From: Balaenoptera acutorostrata
Taxonomy: Eukaryota > Chordata > Mammalia > Artiodactyla > Balaenopteridae
NCBI RefSeq assembly: GCF_949987535.1
Contig: NC_080064.1
Coordinates: forward strand, 128,244,708-128,308,707
Length of the DNA: 64,000 bases
Direction of reading: 5' to 3'
Under the pieces are notes generated by a model. It saw nothing but the letters and a program-made list of their open reading frames with translations, was not told the origin of the DNA and did no database searches. A program made the translations under genes and the position numbers. Of the stretch, positions 10,780 to 22,913 are shown piece after piece (positions within the stretch are counted from its first letter, which is position 1; every line of letters begins with the position of its first letter).

Positions 10780-11855
10780 CATTTAGGTGCAAAAGCAAAT
10801 AATAATAGCCCCGCTGTTCAGTAACTAATAAATTCTAGCTCATGAAAACTGAGGGAGAAGGCTTAGACCATAAACATTAAATATTTATATAGATACTACA
10901 ACCACATAGACATATAAATGCACATACACACACATTTTAGGCATCACTATTCATTTTTAACTTCTTATGTGATATCCAATAAGAAAAGATTTCCAGCAAA
11001 AAAAAAAAAAAAAAAAAAAAGGAAGACTTGTTGCCTCCAGATTAATACAGGAAAACATCCCTGTAATAGCTACCTCTTCCCCCAGTAAAAGAAAAAAAAA
11101 AAAAAAGAATACAAAAATACTGAATTGACAAAATTATCTTTTGTCTATTGTGTGAAAGGTGAGTTAATATCCATAAAGAACTTAGAGCTCCCTCAGTTGA
11201 AGGATGTGCTATAAATACAAAGCATCATTATAATTTATTATTGAAGAGCCAATTTTTTCATCCGAACCATTTTTCAAACCTCTCACAGCGCAGGCCCGTC
11301 TGATGAGAGCTCTGACACGAAGCCAAAACACCTCTCCCAGACACGGAGAGACTATCAATCACTTTAATGCAAAGGCTCCTCCAAGTCAGCCTCCTAGTAA
11401 CGCAGCAGGGCTGTCTTAGAGCTGCCTTCCTTCAATTAAGTCCAGTGACTTACACAGTGAGCCCACATCGCGGGGAAAGGGCTGATCTTTCCACCCTCAC
11501 TACCTTGCTCCCAAGCAGGTAAAACCAAGACTAGGGAACCCTCCCTTTTCTCTTCCCACCTCCACTGCCAGCCCTTCCTTCTGCTAATTCTAACCAACAA
11601 ATCTATAGCAGCTAGTACCTCCGTTCGTGGTCAACCGGTCTCTCCTAGACAGAGATCCTCCACCTAGCTAATCCGCTGTGAATGAAGGGGATTAAAAAAT
11701 AAAATATTCTCTCTCCTTCCAAGCAGTGGAAGGAAGCCACTCTCTCAAGCACAGAAAAAAAGCAAACTGCTTTATCAGCTATAAATTACATAATAATTTA
11801 ACCTAGAGCAGTTTTCTAAATTTAATATCATATGTAAAAGTGCTTTAAACTTAAG
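10780..11855. other. Unique AT-rich sequence with A-runs
   Basis: Poly(A) runs lie at about 10998-11020 and 11089-11106. The stretch 11260-11480 is non-repetitive. No exon or RNA gene is seen. Confidence 0.5.
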
Positions 11856-11859
11856 GCAA

Positions 11860-12490
11860 TAAATAAAATGCTATACATTTACTTTCTTTACTTTTTGACT
11901 TTTTAAAAACTTCCCTTGTATCACCTGCCCCCATACGTGCATAGCCTCTCTCCTTATGGACATCTCCCAACAGAGTGGTGCATTTGTTGCAGTTGATGAA
12001 CCTACATTGACACATTATAATCATCTGAAGTCCATAGTTTGCATTAGGGTTCACTCTTGGTGTTATACATTCTGTGGGTTTGAGCAAATATAATATCATG
12101 TACCCATCATTATAGTATCATACAGAGTGTTTTCACTGCCATAAAAATCCTCTGTGCTACACCTATTCATCCCTTATCCCTTCCCCCACGAAAACCCTGA
12201 CAACTGCTGATCTTTTTATTATCTCCATATTTTTACCTTTTCCAGAATGTTATATACTTGGAATCATACAGTACATAGCCTTGGCAGATTGGCTTCTTTC
12301 ACTTGGTAATATGCATTTATGTTTCCTCTATGTCTTTTCATGGCTTGATGACGCATTTCTTTTTTAGCACTGAGTAATGTTCCATTGTTCAGATGTGCTA
12401 CAGTTTATTTATCCATTCACCTACTGAGGGATATTGGGTTGCTTCGATGTTTTGGCACTTATAAATAAAGCTGCCATAAACATTAAAAAA
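11860..12490 (-). mobile_element. Old L1, 3' end, minus strand
   Basis: In reverse orientation the right part matches the ORF2 end ('gagtaatgttccattgttca', 'tttatttatccattcaccta'). The left part resembles an L1 3'UTR ('gggttcactcttggtgttat'). Divergence suggests an old L1M subfamily, without open ORF2. Confidence 0.75.
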
Positions 12491-12499
12491 AAACCCAAA

Positions 12500-13030
12500 A
12501 AAAACAAAAAAAGGAGTTCCTAAAACTAAAAAGATGTGATCTGGTTTGGAAATAAATCTTTTTTAAAAAGTTTGGCAAGCAAGATTTATCCATTTGCAGG
12601 GCTGAGTCCATTTAAATAGTCCAAACGTGTTGGCTCTAAACCAAAGGCCCACAGGACTAATCAGTTTAACTGGAAGACGGAGACTCTTGATTTTTGGTTG
12701 TAAGGTTCAGTTGCACATTTACTCAAGGGGACTCACTGGAGAAAGGAATCAAGTCTCGGCCTGGCCTCCAGTACTGGATTACTTCCCAGTACGCTGAAGC
12801 GGCTGCTGTTGGTGGTGATAAGCGTTCTATCAGCGTTTTTAAATCTGGCATTTTTTGTTAGCCAAACATGGTTTTATTCAAGAACGATGCATGCCCCCCA
12901 CCCCACCATTATTCAAGAATTGGGCCTGAAAGGAGAGGGAGAGATAAAGGAAAGGGTGCAGGCAAATGATCTGAGGTTTTAGAATAAATCAATCCCCGAA
13001 GTTCATTTGTTTGTTCCTTTAGTCATTGCA
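12500..13030. other. Unique sequence, no gene supported
   Basis: Nothing recognisable is seen apart from short A/C-rich runs near 12485-12515. Confidence 0.5.
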
Positions 13031-13039
13031 GAAATGTTT

Positions 13040-13400
13040 CTAAGTGCCTGCTCTGGGCACCGTGGTGGTAGCAGGGGCACTGTCTCTTTTGCTGATGCCT
13101 CTGTGTCTCCCAGATGTCTTAGAGAGTCTTGAGGGTCAGGCCTTGGACCTCTTCTCTAATCTTCTTAAACTCATTCCTTTTTGTGATCTCATCATTCATT
13201 CTCAGGGCTTTAAAATCCCATCCATATGCTGTTGACCCCAATATTTGTATCTGCAGCCCCGACTCTCCCCCGAAATCTAGACTTGAACATCCACTTGGAG
13301 ATCTAATGAACACCTCAGTTCTAGCCTGTCCTAAGCAGGACTCCTTACTTCTCTTGCCCCAAACCTGCTCTTTCTCAGGTCATTGGGTAACGTCAGGATG
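13040..13400. mobile_element. Probable ancient mammal-wide repeat, family not named
   Basis: The text 'tcattctcagggctttaaaa', 'catatgctgttgaccccaat', 'tctagacttgaacatccact' follows a repeat I have seen in many mammalian loci (cf. 'catggctttaaataccatctatatgctgatgactcc'). I cannot name the family with confidence. The open frames on both strands are chance frames of this repeat. Confidence 0.4.
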
Positions 13401-13429
13401 AATTTGATTTCTCAATTCAAAAGTGAGAG

Positions 13430-14400
13430 AAATAATTTTTATATTCTATATAACTTTTCTGATAACAGGAATAGAAATGTTAATGATAGAAAAATTGGAA
13501 AATATAGAAAAGCATGAAAAAGAAAAAGAAAAGAAAACTTACCCACAACCCTAGCACTCAAACATAATCACTGTTAACATATTGCTATTTTTTTAAATGT
13601 TTATTCTAATGCATTTTTTTCAAAACCTTAGGGGTTTTGTTTGTTTGATTTTACTTAGGACTACCTTTTTTTTTTTTTTTGGCTATTTTTGTTATATACA
13701 GTTATTTAGCCATTCTACCTATTATTAGAAATTAGGTTATTGTTGATTTGTATTATAAATAGTGTTGCAATACACATCCTTAAACAGAGATATTTTCATC
13801 CCTCTGATTATTTCTTAAGAAATAAATTAAGACACAGGAAAATGCAGCCACCAGGAATAAATATCTTTGAAACTCTTTAAGTTTAGGGCTGAATTACTTT
13901 CCAGAAAGATGGTGCTAATTTACCCTGAGCAGTTTTTGAAAGGCTCTAATTCATTGCAGTCTCACCAACACTGGGTATGATCATTAAACAAACAAAAACC
14001 AAAACAGCCTACCTGTAAGCAAAACACAGATTCTAATTTTACATTTTGCATTTCTTTGATTATTAAATGTTGAACATTTTGTTCATGTGTGTTTCTTGTT
14101 TTAGGACTGGTGTGGTGATGACTTTTGCTTTCTTTCTTTCTTCCTTTTTTTTTTTTTGATGTGCTTTCTTAAGTGATTTCTAAAAACATGTTACATACTG
14201 GAGATATTCACCCTTTTCCCATTGTATATATGGCGAATATTTTTCCACTTTGTCATCTACTTTTCATTTGGTGTCTTTGACGCATAGAAATCGAAATTTA
14301 CAACATCAATTTTTTTGCTTTTAGTCATATGCTTAGAAAATGTTTCCTCATTTTGAGATCAAATATATACTCACTTATATTTTCCTGGAAGTACTATTTT
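13430..14400 (-). mobile_element. Old L1-related fragment, minus strand
   Basis: AT-rich text such as 'agccattctacctattatta', 'tagtgttgcaatacacatcc' and 'cagtctcaccaacactgggt' resembles the reversed ORF2 end and 3'UTR of very old L1/HAL1 elements. Boundaries are approximate. Confidence 0.55.
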
Positions 14401-14404
14401 CAAT

Positions 14405-15500
14405 GATATTCTGAGCAACTTTCACAATAAAAAACTTAGGAAGTGTTTTAGGCAGCAGCCCAGGTTGGCAGAACCATACCTATTGCTAAGTGTGACTGTA
14501 CACACCCACACACGCAGTGTGTGCACACACGGAAAAGCAAGCCTAACAAAACTGACTTTATCTATTGAAATGCAGCAAAATTAAGAAGGAAAAATTTAGG
14601 ACTTATGTCAAGGGGGCAGTAACAACATAACCAAGATCGCTGTTTTACAGCCAGGTTAGAAAAGATGTAATTACACTTCTACTAGGATTTTGCCATCATT
14701 AAAATCGGGTCCTCCTGCAACTTTTATATTTAATTTGTCGTGGTTTTTTTTAAAGAAATAAAAATCAAAGGGGACAGAGGCATGTATAGGAAGTGCTTTA
14801 AATGCGTACATATTCGTGAGTGAGACTGCTGCCCATCTTGTGTCTGGTCATGCCCCTCCCGCATAGCATAACTGCTAGACAGGCTTGGATGGCCCCATGG
14901 CTTAGAACTTCCCTGTCCTGTTGGCCTGGTTCATGCCCTGTGCAGCCTGGCACTCAGGGTTGTGGGACACATGCCGGTGCTTGGAAACCCTCCACTCTGG
15001 CCCCTGCCTTCTGGCCTCCCCGCAGGTCTGCTCCTCGGGTCTTTACCCTCCAGCTCAAGTAAATATTCTATAGGTCAGGCCTGGAAGGATGCCAGGTGTG
15101 GACTCCTCAGGTGTCTGCCACCATTCGTTTCCTTTAAGTTTTACACAGACACACACACAAACACACACAGCTATTGTCTTACAGAGAAATCTATTCTGAG
15201 ACCTCTATTTGAAAAGCAATATTTCCATATTCGGGCCTCTGGGTGATTCTATCCTCTGAAATGACCAGCTTCCCCCCAGAGCCTCCATCCACTGGCCCAG
15301 GGAGCAAGCTTGGCTTCTTCCTCCCTTTGCAAGCCAACTCCTCCACGCTGGGTCTTTCTATCATGCAACATCATCTGGGAGCAGTTTCAACCTGCACACT
15401 GTTTTGAAAACAAATGCAATTGCTTCTTGCCTATCTGCAGGTTCCCTAGCACAGACGTGAGGATCATTCAGTCATACCTCCAGGATCCCCAGAGTTTCTC
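14405..15500. other. Unique sequence, no gene supported
   Basis: Several open frames occur but none has recognisable domains. A short CA-rich patch lies at about 15142-15170. Confidence 0.5.
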
Positions 15501-15509
15501 AGCTCGCCT

Positions 15510-15625
15510 CTTCTTTAACGTAGCCTTGAGGGTGAGGCGTGATTATTACCCCCACTGTGTAAAAAAGTGGGAAGGAACTGACCAAGCTCACACAGCTGGT
15601 GTGTCCAACCGCGAGCCCTGGGTCT
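15510..15625 (-). mobile_element. Probable MIR fragment
   Basis: The string 'actgaccaagctcacacagctggtgtg' resembles the complement of MIR 'agctgtgtgaccttgggcaagt'. The flanks are weak. Confidence 0.4.
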
Positions 15626-15629
15626 TTTC

Positions 15630-16825
15630 TCCTCTGCCACAAAAACTCCATGTTCTCTCTTTGAGTATGTGTCCAGTCGTCATATGGGAACCCCCTTCCC
15701 AAACATTCCTGACGGGAGCTCTTACAGACCTTTCGGAACCCTCATTGGGAAGGGAACTCCCTGCTTCATGGGGCAGCTCCCCACGCCATCACTGGGTGGT
15801 TCTACTTGTCACCAGCCTCCCTGTCACACTGACCCACAGGGTCTAGTTCTGCCCTTGGACGTTAACCGGTATGGGCTGTCTTCTACTTGGTGGCGTCTCA
15901 CGTATCTGAAGGCCGCTCTTGGCCGATTCTCCTTTAGTCCTCTGTGCCCTTTCGTCTTACATTGTCTCCGGAGGGCTCTGCCTGCTCTGCACACCCCACA
16001 ACTGCCCCAGCAGATTGGATGAAGCTATGTAAACCGGAGGACCCCACTGCTTCCTCCCTAAACGTTTCTCTCTGATTTACTGTGCGAGATAAACCTGCCT
16101 AAATTAGGTAGATAGATAGATAGATAGAGATACTGAACACTCACCGCCCTCCTTTCCTTCTCTCTGGTTCTGAGTCTGGGGGTGGGGCTGAGGCTGGGGA
16201 GGGGTGCCGGCCTCAAGCAAGTTACTGCCTGAGCCTTAAAAGTCAGATTTTAATCTCCCTTCCCCTCCACCCACCTACCAGCACAGTCAACGCATCGCCG
16301 AGACACCTGCTCGGGTGGGGTGGGAGTGGAGCGGCAGTGGGGAGGTGAAGGGTGGCAAAGGCACGCTTGTTTGGTGTGTAGGGAGGAAAATTCTGCTGCT
16401 GGCAACAGAGTCTAACCGGAGCCTCTAAGAGATCTTTTTTCATAACAGTGGCCAGGCACAAAAAAGACTCTTAGGGAAAGACAGAGCCCTACCGTGGAAA
16501 TATATCCCAGGTCTGGGTAGGAGACACACAGTGCAAATAGGACTCTTGTCATACTGAAAGCAAGGATGCTATCAAAGACCACTGGACTTGGGTCCGAAAG
16601 AACTTAGGCACCAACATGAAGAGGCTCCCACTGGCCAATGATAGAACCACTTAAGCATCCATAAGAAAATGGCTGCAATGGATTAAAACACTTAAATGTG
16701 TTTAAGTCCGTGCAGTCATCATGACACTAGAACCAACCAACACAGTCACTGCTTTCCTTTGTAGGATGCTTGGGAATCAAGTCCTTTCTTAATAATTTTA
16801 CTGAAAAAAAAAACAAACAAAACCC
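15630..16825. other. Unique sequence with a GATA microsatellite
   Basis: No gene is supported. A short tetranucleotide tract lies at about 16107-16131. Confidence 0.5.
16107..16131 (+). repeat. (GATA)n microsatellite
   Basis: Six GATA-like units. Confidence 0.9.
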
Positions 16826-16829
16826 TGCG

Positions 16830-17730
16830 TTTGGTTATAAAGTATACCAAACACACACGAAAGTAGAAGAGTGGAATGAACCTCCGTGCACTTGTCACTC
16901 GAGCTCAGCAATGATCAACTCATGGCTCTTCTTTTTCTATATGCCTACCCACTCCCCCCTTCCCGGGATTATTTTGAATTCAATCACAAGCATCGTATCC
17001 ATCATTTTATCTAAAGATGACAAATCAGTAATAAATAAGCGTTTATCCTGGGTATTTATCAGGGTAACCAAATAGTTAATGAGGACTTTATAGAAATATT
17101 CCACCAAATAAATGAATAAAGAGCTAACCCCTAATGAAATAGCAGCTCTAAGCCATGATCATCAATTGCTTCTCATGTCACCAAAAGAAAGACCTCGGGA
17201 CATCATGAACCTCCTGATGAAATACACCAAACCACCTTGAAGTATTTTTGCTACAATGTCAAACCTGAATCCCATCAAGCCTCCAGATCCAGCTGCCAGT
17301 TTATACGATACAGGAGGCAGAGGAACATGTCACACAACACCACAGGGGTGCAGTCAGCAAAATCCAGGCTGTGGGAGACTCTATGGGATAAACAACCTGG
17401 CTTCCTCAACAATTCAGTTCAAGGAAATAAAGAGGGTTGGGGGGAGGACAGGGTATGGGGAAGGAAACTATAGATATAAAAGATGAAGCAGCATATAAGC
17501 CAGTTGGCTCCTCTTTCAAACAAACACACTGTAATGCTGACAAAGGAAAAAAAAAAGATTGGAGAAAATTAAACCCTGACCATATATTTGATGATATTAA
17601 GGGATTATAATTCGTGTAGGTAGGATAATGGTATTGTGGTTATGTTTTTTTAGAAAGTCCCTAACTTTTAGAGATACATACTGAAATATGTACATACAGC
17701 TCATTATATTACTTTCTCTATTTTATATGT
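16830..17730. mobile_element. Ancient L1 3'UTR-related sequence (composite)
   Basis: Two parts are suggestive. The left part has 'ctcagcaatgatcaactcat' and 'gggattattttgaattcaat'. The right part has 'gatgatattaagggattata', 'ggataatggtattgtggtta' and 'tagagatacatactgaaata'. Both resemble 3'UTR segments of old L1M elements. They may be in opposite orientations, so this is probably more than one insertion. The small open frames here are not genes. Confidence 0.5.
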
Positions 17731-17734
17731 GTTT

Positions 17735-18160
17735 GGAACAGAAAGAGCCACCCTGGTTTCCCCCTTCGGAAGACAGGGAGCTGGTTAGAAGTGAAGTTTC
17801 ACTTATAGGTACAATATTATGGGTTGAAACGGCACCTCTCCCAGGCTGCTAGCACTTTCTCTGAGATTACGGTGAGCTCCCCAAGGTGGGCTCTGATTCT
17901 GGGGCTTCTCTGTGCCTCCAGGGTGCCAGGCCCAGGGCTGTGCCCCTGGGCTCTCCCTAAACCCTGCCGAGCAGGGGAAATGAACAACCCTTTCAGAGAG
18001 CATTCAGCTCTGCTCCACTCTTACTTAGCTGCATACATAATTTCCTTTCTTTACCTATCAAATCAGAGCAATAAAACTAAATTCAGAGGGTTGTCATAAG
18101 GATAAAATGGCATAAGAAACGCGAAGCTGCTTTATAATCAAATTAATAACTCACAGTAAT
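17735..18160. other. Unique sequence, no gene supported
   Basis: Nothing recognisable is seen. Confidence 0.5.
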
Positions 18161-18164
18161 AATA

Positions 18165-18330
18165 AGAGCTAACATATATTGAAGGCTAACTAAGTTCCAG
18201 CTTTAATTCTAAGAGCTTTACGTGCATCTTCTCATTTAATTCTCAGAAAACCCTATGAGGGATGCATTATTATTATCCTTATCTCACAAATGGGGAAATC
18301 AAGGCACAAGGATATAAAGGATCACTACCG
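18165..18330 (-). mobile_element. MIR SINE, minus strand
   Basis: Reversed MIR layout: 'agttccagctttaattctaa', 'tctcatttaattctcagaaaa', 'ttatctcacaaatggggaaa' and 'aaggcacaaggatataaagg'. The young SINE starts just downstream. Confidence 0.65.
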
Positions 18331-18349
18331 GGTGTGTATATGTATTCTT

Positions 18350-18738
18350 TTTTTTTTTTTAAACTGATTGGAAAATGAATGCAAACTGAGACCACTTGAC
18401 TGTTACTGAAATGAATAGCCCAGTTTGCTTTTTTTTTTTTTTAAGAAATTCACGTTCTTTTATTTATTTATTTATGACTGTGTTGAGTCTTCGTTTCTGT
18501 GCGAGGGCTTTCTCTAGTTGCGTGAAGTGGGGACCACTCTTCACCGCGGTGCGCGGGCCTCTCACCATCCCGGCCTCTCTTGTTGCGGAGCACAGGCTCC
18601 AGATGCGCAGGCTCAGTAATTGTGGCTCACGGGCCCAGTTGCTCCGTGGCATGTGGGATCTTCCCAGACCAGGGCTCGAACCCGTGTCCCCTGCATTGGC
18701 AGGCAGATTCTCAACCACTGCGCCACCAGGGAAGCCCC
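18350..18738 (-). mobile_element. Young CHR-type SINE, minus strand, with probable 3' transduction
   Basis: The SINE body spans about 18458-18738 in reverse orientation. The perfect 15-bp direct repeat 'tgtatatgtattctt' is not next to the body's own T-run. It lies at 18335-18349 and 18739-18753, so the inserted unit includes 68 bp of non-SINE sequence (18361-18428) between two T-runs (about 18348-18360 and 18429-18442). Read in SINE orientation the order is body, short spacer, A-run, 68-bp unique segment, second A-run. This is the layout of a read-through transcript that carried downstream flank from its source locus. Confidence 0.85.
18361..18428 (-). other. Candidate 3'-transduced segment carried by the SINE
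   Basis: Non-SINE sequence lying inside the target-site duplications, bounded by two T-runs. It should match sequence just 3' of a source SINE elsewhere in the genome. Confidence 0.6.
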
Positions 18739-19193
18739 TGTATATGTATTCTTAATGCACAGAGATGAAGAGGCTGCCGGCCACCCTGTTGTAATCTGAG
18801 GGACAGCAGGAAGTCCCCTCTCAGAAAATACCTTCAGATGGAGGCACCTGGGTCTCTAAGAGGTCTCTGTTAGAATGGAAATGACCCTGAGAGGGGTAAC
18901 ACATTAAGCTTCTGTGCACTGTGAATGCCTTACTATGAAACTGTTTATCACGTTGCTGTCCCTCCTCTATCAGGACCCTGAGAGAAAGGAGGACTGACCA
19001 GGCCAGGAGACCCCCAAAGGGAAAAAGGTATTAAGGACAAAGTCCATGATCTTGGCAATTTTACCTGCAGCCAGCCCTGACGCCAACCTCAAGTCAGTGC
19101 CAGGTGACAGGCAAGCAAAGCTGCATTTCTTGTTCTCACACAGACCCAGGGAAGGGGGAGAGCGCTACTGGAGGTACCATCTGTGCTGTGCCG

Positions 19194-19309
19194 GCACCCA
19201 CCCAGAAGACCCCTTCCTCACTGCCCCCTCCCACCCACTCAGACTCTCGCAGCACCCACCCAGAAGACCCCTTCCTCACTGCCCCCTCCCACCCACTCAG
19301 ACTCTCGCA
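19194..19309 (+). repeat. Perfect 58-bp tandem duplication
   Basis: The unit starting 'gcacccacccagaagacccc' and ending 'cagactctcgca' occurs at 19194-19251 and again at 19252-19309 without a mismatch. Identity implies recent origin, or an assembly or allelic difference. Confidence 0.95.
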
Positions 19310-19964
19310 GACTGGCTCTTGTGACGGCTGATGCTTTCCTGGGAAGCCGTCTGGAGAACCACAGGTGCTACTGGGGCAGCTGCCAGCCCTGCAGCCAGAT
19401 CTGGGTCTCCCCTCCCGCCCCACTGACCCAGGCCGGCCAGACACTGTCATTTTGATCCCCGCCAGGTGGTCCTGGAAGTTCTCAGCCCAGCCACACTAAG
19501 GCCCTTGTAAATCCCTAAATGCCTTTCTTCTGGGATGTGCTCTGCAGGACCAGGCAAAGAATCAAAAGGCTGGACAAGCCAGGCCATGGAGCTGTGAGGG
19601 GCCGAGGGATTTGGAGAAAGCACTCTGCTATGGTAGTTCAGGTGTTATATGTAAAAGCCAATGCACTTCTGGCTACACTGGCAGGTGTCCAGTGTCCAGC
19701 ACACACAGGTTGAGAGGCTGGCTGCAGCCAGCCTTGAGCAGATTACCCCATGGCCCTGCTTTTGTTTCTAGTTGCCCAGTTAAAGGGACACAGAAGAACT
19801 TGGACCTGCCTGAGTGAAGGGGAATATGGCGAAGGGCTTTCAAGCCATGAAGAACGGCTGAGGATGTTAAGGCTGGCAAAGGCAAGACTTGGGGACCTCA
19901 GAGATGCTTTCAATATTTGAAAGTCTGTCTCATGGAAAAGAGTTTCCATGAGACACACATACTG

Positions 19965-20017
19965 TGTATGTGTGTGTGAGTGTGTGTGTATGTGTGTGTG
20001 TGTGTGTTTGTGTGTAC
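19965..20017 (+). repeat. (TG)n microsatellite
   Basis: TG repeat with a few TA and GA interruptions. Confidence 0.9.
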
Positions 20018-20064
20018 TTGAGATCAGTAGAAGAAGCTTCGCTGAGAACCAGTTGGAGAGGCCA

Positions 20065-20275
20065 TATGGTGGGCAGGAGTGCTGGCTGTGGAGTCAGAAT
20101 ATCCAGCTTCAAATCCCACCTTCTGTGCCTCAGTTATCTTGTCTGTGAAATGGGAATGAAAAATAGTACTAATCTTCAAGGGCTGTTGTGAAGATTAAAA
20201 TGAGTGAATATATATAAAATGCTTTGAATGGCCTTGTTTCTTCTAAGTACTCAATAAATGTTAGGTTAATATAAT
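20065..20275 (+). mobile_element. MIR SINE
   Basis: Near-complete MIR order: 'gctggctgtggagtcagaat', 'cagcttcaaatcccacctt', 'gtgcctcagttatcttgtct', 'gtgaaatgggaatgaaaaat', 'ggctgttgtgaagattaaaa', 'tactcaataaatgttaggtt'. Confidence 0.85.
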
Positions 20276-20334
20276 GTTCACAACTGTCAGAAAATGGAAA
20301 CTTGTATGCTACGGTAAATGAAGATAGCAAGATC

Positions 20335-20845
20335 CAACTTGTATGATGTGATTCCAATTTTGTTTTTAAAATGCACATTATTTTGGAATAATACTAGGAG
20401 GAAATACTGCAAAATATCAACAATAGGTTAGGTGATTTCTGGACAATAGGATTATAGATGATTTAAATTTTTACACTTTTAAGTTCTGCATATTTTCTAG
20501 GTAAGCATATATTACTTCATAAATGGAAAAACATTTTTAAAGCTATCTCTCTTTTCAAAAGGTGTAGTATGCTTAAAGATGTAATGAGATCCTGGTCACT
20601 AAAAGCGTTTAAAACACCCTGTCACTAAAAATATTCAAACCCATATGGCTAATGGACAGTTGCGTTATACTGTTTAATCCCAACCATGTAAAGAAGTTAG
20701 TGCATAAAAATAAAGACTGGAAAGAAATCGATGACCCTGGTAACAATGATTATTCTACAAAGATGGATAATGACCAGGGTTTGTTTGTTTCTTTATTCTT
20801 CTCTGTACTTTACACATTTTCTAAATGAAATATGCATGACTTTGA
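20335..20845 (+). mobile_element. Old L1 3' end fragment(s)
   Basis: The text 'gatgtgattccaattttgtt', 'gcaaaatatcaacaataggt' and 'gatttaaatttttacacttt' matches an old L1 3' end. A similar tail follows at about 20700-20845. The boundary between the pieces is unclear. Confidence 0.5.
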
Positions 20846-20849
20846 AAAT

Positions 20850-22900
20850 GGTAGGGGAGGGGCATTAACTGGAATGAAAACTAAACCAGAAAGAAATCAA
20901 AAGAAAGGGAGGTCAGTCTCGATTAGCTCGAAGGCCCCCCTAGGTCTGCCGATCTCGTTTCCACAGCCATGATTCTGTGACCACAAGATGGTGGCAATTA
21001 CATGATGTGACACATCCGCCTCGATCCGCCACAAACTGCAGCCCAATGGTGGTCATGCCCCCCTTCCCTCCCCTTCCCCTTCAAAACCCGCCTAGAAGTT
21101 CCGCTTTGCTTTTGCATCACACTGCAAACCTCCCACCCTTAACCCAACTCCCCCCGCCGCCATGCGGCTTCAGCGCCTCATACCCTGGTCACCCAACCTT
21201 CCACCTATGTCCCCTGTCCACATCTCTCCCCCCCAGCCAGGTCTGCCTCTGTGCGGCCTCACTAACACCTGCTCCCTCCATGCTGATCCGGACCACAGCT
21301 GATCCCTCACCCGGGACCCCTCCTCCCTCCCGTCAGGACACGGATCCAGGTTCTACCAATCAGTCAAGGTTGCCTGAGTTCCTCCTGCAAACGCCAATTC
21401 TTGTTCTGCACCAAACAATTTATCACGACTACATTCTTTATTGCTCTTGACCCTGGGTCTTGCCTTGCCCATTTGGGAGTGAGCTTCTTGACTGTGGAGT
21501 CATGTTTTCTACTTCTCTGTTGTCTCCCATGCCTCAAACCAAAACACCTAACTCCATGCTGAGAGGTGCTGGCTGGACCATGTTACTCCATGGCCACTGC
21601 CCTGTGGTCTGTCACCCCAGTCCCAGCCCAGGCCAAGACCCAATTAGGCAGACATCCAATGGATCTGAAAAGATAGTAGAGCTGGACCAGGTAAGGGTGA
21701 TTTGTCAGGGTAGCCCTACGGTTAAGACACAATCCTGCCCTGAAGTCAAAGAAACACAGTTTTCACTTTTCCCTGAACATTCAGTGTTTGGTTTAGAACT
21801 TCTCAACGTGTGCCAAATGGAGAAGAACTGGAGAAGTTTCGGTAGGGGCATGACAAAGGGAAACAGCTTGGAGAGTGGAAAAAAGAGGAAAGAAAATAGG
21901 GTTAATTTAGCTGGAAAAAGAGTTGACACGAACCCACGCTAGTCTTTAATATACAAAGAAAACCGTAGCAGCTGTGCCCACTATAGTGCTACTTCACCTT
22001 TCAGAGACCACCCCCTCTCCCCAGTCAAGGCCCCCATTACCGCTGGAGGTCTCTTCCTGTTCAGCCAGCCAATGAGCCATCTCGAGATCGCTCCCAGCTC
22101 TAAAAGTTTAGTCTGGAACCTCTTAAACCTAAGACAGTGGGCTCTGGAGCATGTAAACAAGGGTGACTGTGGAATATTCTTCTCAGGTAACTTTAGAGAA
22201 AGTAGAGACATTTTAGAGAATGGTTTAAGCAGGACCTTTTGAAACCTTTTAACTCTTCCTCCCACTCTGCTTCAAATCAAACGTGAAGATGCATCTGTGT
22301 TCCCCATAAAATATATACTTATTTTGTTATAAAAAGATTTGGCTTTTATCAGGCACTCTTAGGAATTTTTATAATGTGAAAAAACTTCAACCTATAGCTT
22401 GTTTTCACATGTAAGATTTATGTGAATATTTAAGTCAACAATAAGGCTGGTATAAAGCACAATTACAGTATTGCCTGAGACTCAGTGCCTAGTGCATTGG
22501 TTCTCGACCATTATCCATTAAGAGGTGTGATAAGAACATTGTTATTTATAATAGATAGAATACAAAAACATGGAAATAACTTACTTACACCTATTACAAA
22601 ATTTAAAGTGGAGTCAAATTATGCCTGTGTTAAAATCATTTTCATTTATTTGCTTTCCAAAAGTTTTCTTGACCAGGGGAGAAAGTTGGAGGTAGGGTGA
22701 GAGTGGGATTTCTGTGAGCCCACGGGGAGCACAGATTCCAGTGTCATCCAACTTGGGTTGAGATTGCAAGAAAAATTCAGAATTACTGCTCTGATTATTT
22801 TGTGTGAAATGTCTTATTTCTTTCTGAAACCCTAAGTTTCTTGAGGATAGATGCTGTAAGTTCATGATGCACTCCAGGACTGAGCATGAGGGGCTTAAGA
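20850..22900. other. Unique sequence, no gene supported
   Basis: A proline-rich open frame at 20977-21450 reflects C-rich composition and has no recognisable domain. The remainder is ordinary unique DNA. Confidence 0.5.
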
Positions 22901-22913
22901 AATAGCTTATTGA

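Larger units (their letters stand above)
18755..20055. other. Unique sequence with a 58-bp tandem duplication and a TG repeat
   Basis: No gene is supported. Frames across 19046-19455 arise partly because the 58-bp duplicated unit is read twice. Confidence 0.5.

Noticed and set aside
10408..10798. Recurring 'protein' with MVENLPANAGDTGSSPGLGR-like start, also at 18.5, 27.8 and 45.5 kb
   Set aside because: It is the translation of the CHR SINE head in one frame. The recurrence comes from the repeat, not a gene family.
19194..19309. CRISPR-like direct repeats
   Set aside because: Only two adjacent units with no spacers, in a mammalian genome. It is a tandem duplication.
20977..21942. Two adjacent frames of about 160 codons
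   Set aside because: The first is Pro-rich because the DNA is C-rich. Neither has recognisable features.
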